From assembly GCA_009786775.1 (NCBI GenBank), contig WQRL01000075.1:1-7672 (forward strand): a stretch of 7,672 bases of DNA. Reading direction: 5' to 3'. The position numbers and the translations under genes are program-made. This document shows positions 4,787 to 7,672 of this stretch, piece after piece; the stretch's first letter is position 1, and each line of letters starts with the position of its first letter. Below the pieces are notes generated by a model, which ran no database searches, was not told where the DNA came from, and saw only the letters and a program-made list of their open reading frames with translations. The DNA is from Oscillospiraceae bacterium. Its GTDB lineage: Bacteria > Bacillota > Clostridia > Oscillospirales > Oscillospiraceae.

Positions 4787-5416
4787 TTACACTTTCACAA
4801 TGCACATGTTAATGGGGATGCCTTGCTCGTGAAATTTTATTTCGTAATCGGTCATAACGCCGCTGGGGCCGTGTTCGTGGAGGTTGCGTGTCACATGTAT
4901 AATTTCAAATCCTGCGCTTTCAAATTCCGTCAGCGAATATTCAAAAAGCGGTAAGTTGTCAGTTTTCATATGAATCTCTCCGCCTGCTCTTAGTACCTTC
5001 TTATAGCTTTCAAGAAAACTGCGCGCCGTAAGCCGCCTTTTGGCGTGGCGGTGGGAAGGCCAGGGGTCGCTGAAGTTGAGGTAGATGCGCGAAACTTCAC
5101 CATCTGCAAAAAATTCCTGAAGGTCGTCGGCTAAGTCAATTATGTAGCGCACGTTTTGCACGTTTTCCTGCGCAGCCCTTTCGAGGGCGATAACCGCGAC
5201 GTTGTCAACTTTTTCAAGTCCTACCAAGAGGGCTTCGGGAAACATTTTTGCAGTTTCTACAGTAAAGCGCCCTTTGCCGCAGCCGAGCTCAATAAAAAGT
5301 TCCTTATACGGAAACTGCTCAAGCCAGGTTCCGCACATTTGCGCAGGCTCCGTAGCTCTCAAATGAGAGCAGCGCTCCAGCCTGGGCTCCAAATTGGGTT
5401 TTCTTCTCATTCTCAC
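4787..5416 (-). CDS. trmB: tRNA (guanine-N7-)-methyltransferase TrmB
   Basis: This enzyme of 209 residues transfers a methyl group from SAM to N7 of G46 in the variable loop of tRNAs. Visible motifs, numbered from the chosen start: IELGCGKGRF (42-51) for SAM binding, GLEK (66-69), the hallmark NFSDPWPSHRHAKRRL (114-129), MKTDN (150-154) and TDYEIKF (189-195), in the usual order and spacing. I chose the GTG at 5414-5416, giving M-R-M-R-R-K-P-N-L, because family members commonly start M-R-x-R and GGAGGT (5426-5431 complement) lies 9 bases upstream. An ATG at 5441-5443 would add 9 residues and places the ribosome binding site inside the gene; the ATG at 5408-5410 is also possible. It is the first gene of a two-gene operon with ogg and is preceded by a long GC-rich leader and a clear promoter. 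Confidence 0.96.
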   Translation of the reverse strand: MRMRRKPNLEPRLERCSHLRATEPAQMCGTWLEQFPYKELFIELGCGKGRFTVETAKMFPEALLVGLEKVDNVAVIALERAAQENVQNVRYIIDLADDLQEFFADGEVSRIYLNFSDPWPSHRHAKRRLTARSFLESYKKVLRAGGEIHMKTDNLPLFEYSLTEFESAGFEIIHVTRNLHEHGPSGVMTDYEIKFHEQGIPINMCIVKV

Positions 5417-5550
5417 GTACTCGTAACCTCCACTGCGCTCCATCAGCCTGGCGGCTGATGTCCGCTCTATTACGTTGCCCGTCCGCTCTCGCCCAAGCCC
5501 GCTCCGCTGGGATTCGTGCTGGTAGGGAAGGGGTGCCTCGTATTACTCGC
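5417..5550 (-). promoter_or_regulatory. Long GC-rich, probably structured trmB leader
   Basis: From the predicted transcription start near 5550 to the GTG start there are about 130 bases with visibly higher G+C than the neighbouring genes. A perfect hairpin, CATCAGCC-loop of 4-GGCTGATG (5441-5460), ends 9 bases before the GGAGGT site. A second stem can form between 5492-5498 and 5506-5511 (one bulged base). The 9-base string GTCCGCTCT occurs at 5460-5468 and 5481-5489, 21 bases apart. I recognise no known riboswitch or T-box in it. It may be a translational control leader or a degraded repeat. Confidence 0.4.
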
Positions 5551-5555
5551 CTTAT

Positions 5556-5584
5556 AGAGTATAGGCTTTGCGCAGTGAAGTCAA
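5556..5584 (-). promoter_or_regulatory. Promoter of the trmB-ogg operon
   Basis: On the minus strand TTGACT (5579-5584) and TACTCT (5556-5561) are spaced by 17 bases; an overlapping TATACT gives a 15-base alternative. It is divergent from the DUF3842 promoter, with the two -35 boxes about 27 bases apart. Confidence 0.5.
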
Positions 5585-5610
5585 CAGAAAATTTAGCTTC
5601 AAACCGGGGC

Positions 5611-5639
5611 TTCAATTTGGAGCCTCCGTCGTGTATAAT
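5611..5639 (+). promoter_or_regulatory. Promoter of the DUF3842 gene
   Basis: A consensus -10 TATAAT (5634-5639) has a weak -35, TTCAAT (5611-5616), 17 bases upstream. Transcription would start near 5646, about 30 bases before the ATG at 5677. Confidence 0.55.
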
Positions 5640-5676
5640 AGCTTAAATGCGATAACGCTTGCGAGGGAATGAGAAT

Positions 5677-6081
5677 ATGAAAATTTTGGTAATAGATGGC
5701 ATGGGCGGAGGCATCGGCAGGGCTATAATTGAGCATATAAGAAGCGAGTATTCTAATATTGAAATTACTGCTGTGGGAACAAATACAATCGCGACATCAG
5801 CGATGTTAAAAGGCGGGGCGACAAATGCCGCAACCGGGGAGAATGCGCTTATATATAACTGCTCTAAAGCCGAATGTATCATAGGCGTTATGGGTATAAT
5901 TATCGCCAATTCCATGCACGGTGAAATAAGCCCCAAGATGGCCGCGGCAGTATCTTCAAGTGATGCACACATAATTCTTGTGCCAAATGATAAATGCGGC
6001 ATTACTATACCCGGTTTAGCTGAGAAACCCATCCAGTCATATGTGGCCGAAATCAACAAGGAAATAAAAAATTTGATTTGA
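5677..6081 (+). CDS. DUF3842 family protein
   Basis: This 134-residue protein matches the conserved DUF3842 family of Firmicutes, which has no assigned function that I know. The N-terminus MKILVIDGMGGGIGRAII is a beta strand followed by a Gly-rich loop (GMGGGIG, residues 8-14) like a nucleotide-binding Rossmann start. Further conserved blocks are VGTNTIATSAMLKGGA (about 33-48), ATGENA (52-57), the hydrophobic IIGVMGIIIANSMHGEI (68-84) and a C-terminal segment containing PND. There is no signal peptide, so the protein is probably cytoplasmic. The ATG at 5677 is preceded by GAGGG (5663-5667) at 9 bases; the upstream in-frame ATG at 5659 would add six residues and overlap that site. It is transcribed divergently from trmB. 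Its stop codon overlaps the -35 box of the next promoter. Alternative reading: a dinucleotide-binding oxidoreductase fragment, but the length and motifs fit the family full-length. Confidence 0.85.
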   Translation: MKILVIDGMGGGIGRAIIEHIRSEYSNIEITAVGTNTIATSAMLKGGATNAATGENALIYNCSKAECIIGVMGIIIANSMHGEISPKMAAAVSSSDAHIILVPNDKCGITIPGLAEKPIQSYVAEINKEIKNLI

Positions 6082-6107
6082 CAAGGGCTGTCTAGTTGGT
6101 GTACGAT
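6078..6107 (+). promoter_or_regulatory. Candidate promoter of the binding-protein/permease operon
   Basis: A perfect -35 TTGACA (6078-6083), overlapping the TGA stop of the DUF3842 gene, is followed after 18 bases by TACGAT (6102-6107), 4 of 6 matches to the -10 consensus. If it is used, the leader before the ATG at 6265 is about 150 bases and contains the terminator-like hairpin at 6188-6240. Confidence 0.4.
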
Positions 6108-6187
6108 TATTTTGATAGCATGCCATGAAGGTGTGCAATGTGCTAAGCAAATAGCTGATAAAAATAACGGATAGATATGCGAAAATT

Positions 6188-6250
6188 AATGCCAAGAGGT
6201 ATTATGCGCTGCTGAAGCTGCGCAGGTGCTTTTTGGCATTTTTTATTTTG
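6188..6250 (+). terminator. Rho-independent terminator-like hairpin upstream of the ABC operon
   Basis: AATGCCAA (6188-6195) pairs with TTGGCATT (6233-6240), followed at once by TTTTATTTT. Inside is a second stem, TGCGC (6205-6209) with GCGCA (6220-6224), extended by GC/GC across a T-T mismatch and closed by a TGAA loop. It may simply terminate the DUF3842 transcript, or act as an attenuator in the leader of the binding-protein gene, since it ends only about 15 bases before the ribosome binding site. Confidence 0.65.
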
Positions 6251-6264
6251 CCCCGGAGGGATAA

Positions 6265-7413
6265 ATGAAAATCAAAAAACTTGTACTTATTTTGACTGTC
6301 TTTTTCACTGTGTTTATTATCGCCGCTTGCGGTAATAATGTGGCTTACAATAAGGCCGCCACGGATGAAGCTGCCGCCGATGAAGCCACCCCAAATGAAC
6401 CTGCAACCAGAATTGTTACAGATGTATGGGGGCGGCAGGTGGAGATCCCCATGAATGTGGAATCAATAATTACACTCGGTTCGGGTGCGCCGCGCCTTGC
6501 TGCTTATCTTGATGTTATGCACATGCTTGTAGGTTCGGAAGCCTACATTGAGCAGGGCGTAAATGTACTGAGGGATTATAACCCTGTCCACCATGCCATG
6601 CTAATGACACTACCGTTTGTTGGCGCGGGCGGCGGAGCGGGGAATAATAATGGTTTTCCTGAAGAAATCGTTGTTGTAGCCCCTGATGTCATTATTGCAG
6701 GGTTTGACTTAGAGCCTGCCGATGAACTACAGGCTCAGACGGGCATTCCTGTCATTTCCGTCCGGCATATTACCGGGCTTGCGGATGAGAGTTTTTATGC
6801 GGCGATGAGGGTTTTTGCCGAAGTTGTCGGGGCACAGGAGCGTGCAGAGAGAGTTTTGTCGTATATCGACTCTCTTAAAGAAGATTTAAGAAGCAGAACA
6901 GCCGGGATCCCCGACAGCGAAAAGTTGAGGGCATACGCAGGAGCAGTCACATGGAACGGAAGGCGGGGGATTTTGGGGACATACTCGGTTTTCGGGATTT
7001 TTGAGGCTATAGGCGCCTATAATGTCGCGTACACGCCGGGGGTAGATGGATTTTTTGAGTCTTGCCATGAGAGTATCATTATGTGGAATCCCGATGTTAT
7101 ATTTCTTGACCCGGGCAATATGGACTTGGTAAATGATGAATATAGGATAAACCCCGGCTTTTTCAGTTCTCTGCGTGCAGTGCAGGAGGGGAGGGTGTAT
7201 ACCCTGCCGTCATTTAATAATGCGGGGACAAATATAACATACGCCCTTATAAATGCCTACTTCGCAGGAACTGTTTTGTTCCCTGAGCAGTTTGCTGATG
7301 TTTACATCGCCGAAAAAGCCGAAGAAATATTAACGGAATTTCTGGGCACTAATACATTCGGCATTATGGCTGACGGCGGCTTGTTTTTCGGCAATATTAC
7401 AATAGGTGAGTAG
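6265..7413 (+). CDS. ABC transporter substrate-binding lipoprotein, iron-siderophore/heme/corrinoid type
   Basis: This 382-residue exported protein is the solute receptor of an importer. Residues 1-22 are a lipoprotein signal peptide: MKIKK, a hydrophobic core LVLILTVFFTVFIIA, then the lipobox IAAC with C22 as the lipidated cysteine. A flexible Ala/Glu/Asp/Thr linker follows (about 26-46). The mature part fits the FecB/BtuF-like periplasmic-binding family (PF01497): VTDVWGRQVEIP (51-62), SIITLG, FVGAGGGAGN, PEEIVVVAPDVIIAGF (about 132-147), TGIPVISV, a long helix with AERVLSYIDSLKEDL, and a C-lobe with IIMWNPDVIFLDPG and ALINAYFAGTVLFP. The ligand cannot be read from sequence; iron-siderophore, heme and corrinoids are the usual ones. 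GGAGGG (6255-6260) lies 4 bases before the ATG. The FecCD-like permease gene starts 4 bases after the stop, so the two are co-transcribed. Confidence 0.92.
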   Translation: MKIKKLVLILTVFFTVFIIAACGNNVAYNKAATDEAAADEATPNEPATRIVTDVWGRQVEIPMNVESIITLGSGAPRLAAYLDVMHMLVGSEAYIEQGVNVLRDYNPVHHAMLMTLPFVGAGGGAGNNNGFPEEIVVVAPDVIIAGFDLEPADELQAQTGIPVISVRHITGLADESFYAAMRVFAEVVGAQERAERVLSYIDSLKEDLRSRTAGIPDSEKLRAYAGAVTWNGRRGILGTYSVFGIFEAIGAYNVAYTPGVDGFFESCHESIIMWNPDVIFLDPGNMDLVNDEYRINPGFFSSLRAVQEGRVYTLPSFNNAGTNITYALINAYFAGTVLFPEQFADVYIAEKAEEILTEFLGTNTFGIMADGGLFFGNITIGE

Positions 7414-7417
7414 GCTT

Positions 7418-7672
7418 ATGGAGGCAAACACCAAACTGCTTAAAAGGGAAGATGGGTATAGCCGGTATATATGGAAAAAATGGCTGATTCTCGTTTCGCT
7501 GGCCATTATTTTGTTTCTCACTATTTTAATCTCTCTTTCCGTCGGCTCATCAGGGATTCCTATAACGGAAATAATAAGGGTTTTGCTCGGCGGTGGAGAA
7601 GCTGTGAGCAGAACAATTGTTTTGAGCATACGGATGCCGCGCATTGCTACGGGAATCGCTGTGGGGATAGCA
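7418..7672 (+). CDS. FecCD-family ABC transporter permease, N-terminal part (cut by window edge)
   Basis: 85 codons are visible and the frame is open to the right edge. After a short basic cytoplasmic start (MEANTKLLKREDGYSRYIWKK in outline), a transmembrane helix spans about residues 22-42 (WLILVSLAIILFLTILISL). Next come the extracytoplasmic PITEIIRVLLGGGE segment and, at 67-85, TIVLSIRMPRIATGIAVGIA. The R-[ML]-P-R motif at the start of the second helix is characteristic of the FecCD/BtuC permease family (PF01032), whose dimers form the channel for iron-siderophore, heme or vitamin B12 import. The ATG lies 4 bases after the binding-protein stop, and the likely ribosome binding site AGGTGAG (7403-7409) is inside the end of that gene. 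An ATPase subunit gene probably follows outside the window. Confidence 0.9.
   Translation, partial: MEANTKLLKREDGYSRYIWKKWLILVSLAIILFLTILISLSVGSSGIPITEIIRVLLGGGEAVSRTIVLSIRMPRIATGIAVGIA

Noticed and set aside
5319..5615. Minus-strand open frame of 98 codons overlapping the trmB start and leader
   Set aside because: It is out of frame with trmB, spans its promoter and leader, and has an Arg/Ala-rich composition typical of a GC-rich shadow frame.
6082..6264. Cobalamin riboswitch upstream of the binding-protein gene
   Set aside because: The conserved B12-box and GCCACTG-like elements are not found, although the gene family would make it plausible.
7330..7644. Minus-strand open frame of 104 codons at the right end
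   Set aside because: It is antisense to the end of the binding-protein gene and the start of the permease gene, both of which have clear family motifs.

Overview
The window reads as chromosomal DNA of a low-to-mid G+C Firmicute, most likely of the class Clostridia. I infer this from strong GGAGG-type ribosome binding sites, sigma-A-like promoters with 17-base spacers, a BlaI/BlaR1-type pair, a DUF3842 protein, a Clostridium-style OGG1-like glycosylase and a TrmB starting M-R-M-R. I cannot name the species.

Layout. Bases 1-760 carry, on the minus strand, rpsT (ribosomal protein S20) followed by the first 59 codons of dnaA, each with its own promoter. Bases 775-990 and 3305-3514 hold two direct copies of a roughly 210-base modular palindromic repeat. 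Between the copies, on the plus strand, lies a two-gene regulatory unit: a BlaI/MecI-family repressor (1104-1469) and an M56 membrane metallopeptidase of the BlaR1/MecR1 type (1472-3283). The peptidase's C-terminal part is a helical repeat region instead of a penicillin-binding sensor. A MazG-like NTP pyrophosphohydrolase (3522-3851) follows, and its ribosome binding site lies in the end of the second repeat.

Bases 3863-5416 are a minus-strand operon, trmB then an OGG1-type 8-oxoguanine glycosylase, closed by a hairpin terminator that faces the NTP pyrophosphohydrolase gene. The trmB leader is about 130 bases long, GC-rich and probably structured. Divergent from it is a DUF3842 gene (5677-6081). 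The window ends in a plus-strand ABC uptake operon of the iron-siderophore/heme/corrinoid type: a lipoprotein binding protein (6265-7413) and the start of a FecCD-type permease (7418 to the edge). A terminator-like hairpin lies between a promoter and the binding-protein start.

How the parts work together. dnaA (replication initiation), rpsT and trmB (translation) and ogg plus the NTP pyrophosphohydrolase (DNA repair and nucleotide-pool cleaning) are housekeeping functions. The blaI/blaR1-like unit looks like an accessory sensing module inserted between them: the metallopeptidase would sense an extracellular cue and relieve repression by the BlaI-like protein at its own promoter. No beta-lactamase or other target gene is adjacent. 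The strongest candidates for something undescribed are the three-armed repeat family and the helical-repeat sensor domain of the peptidase.
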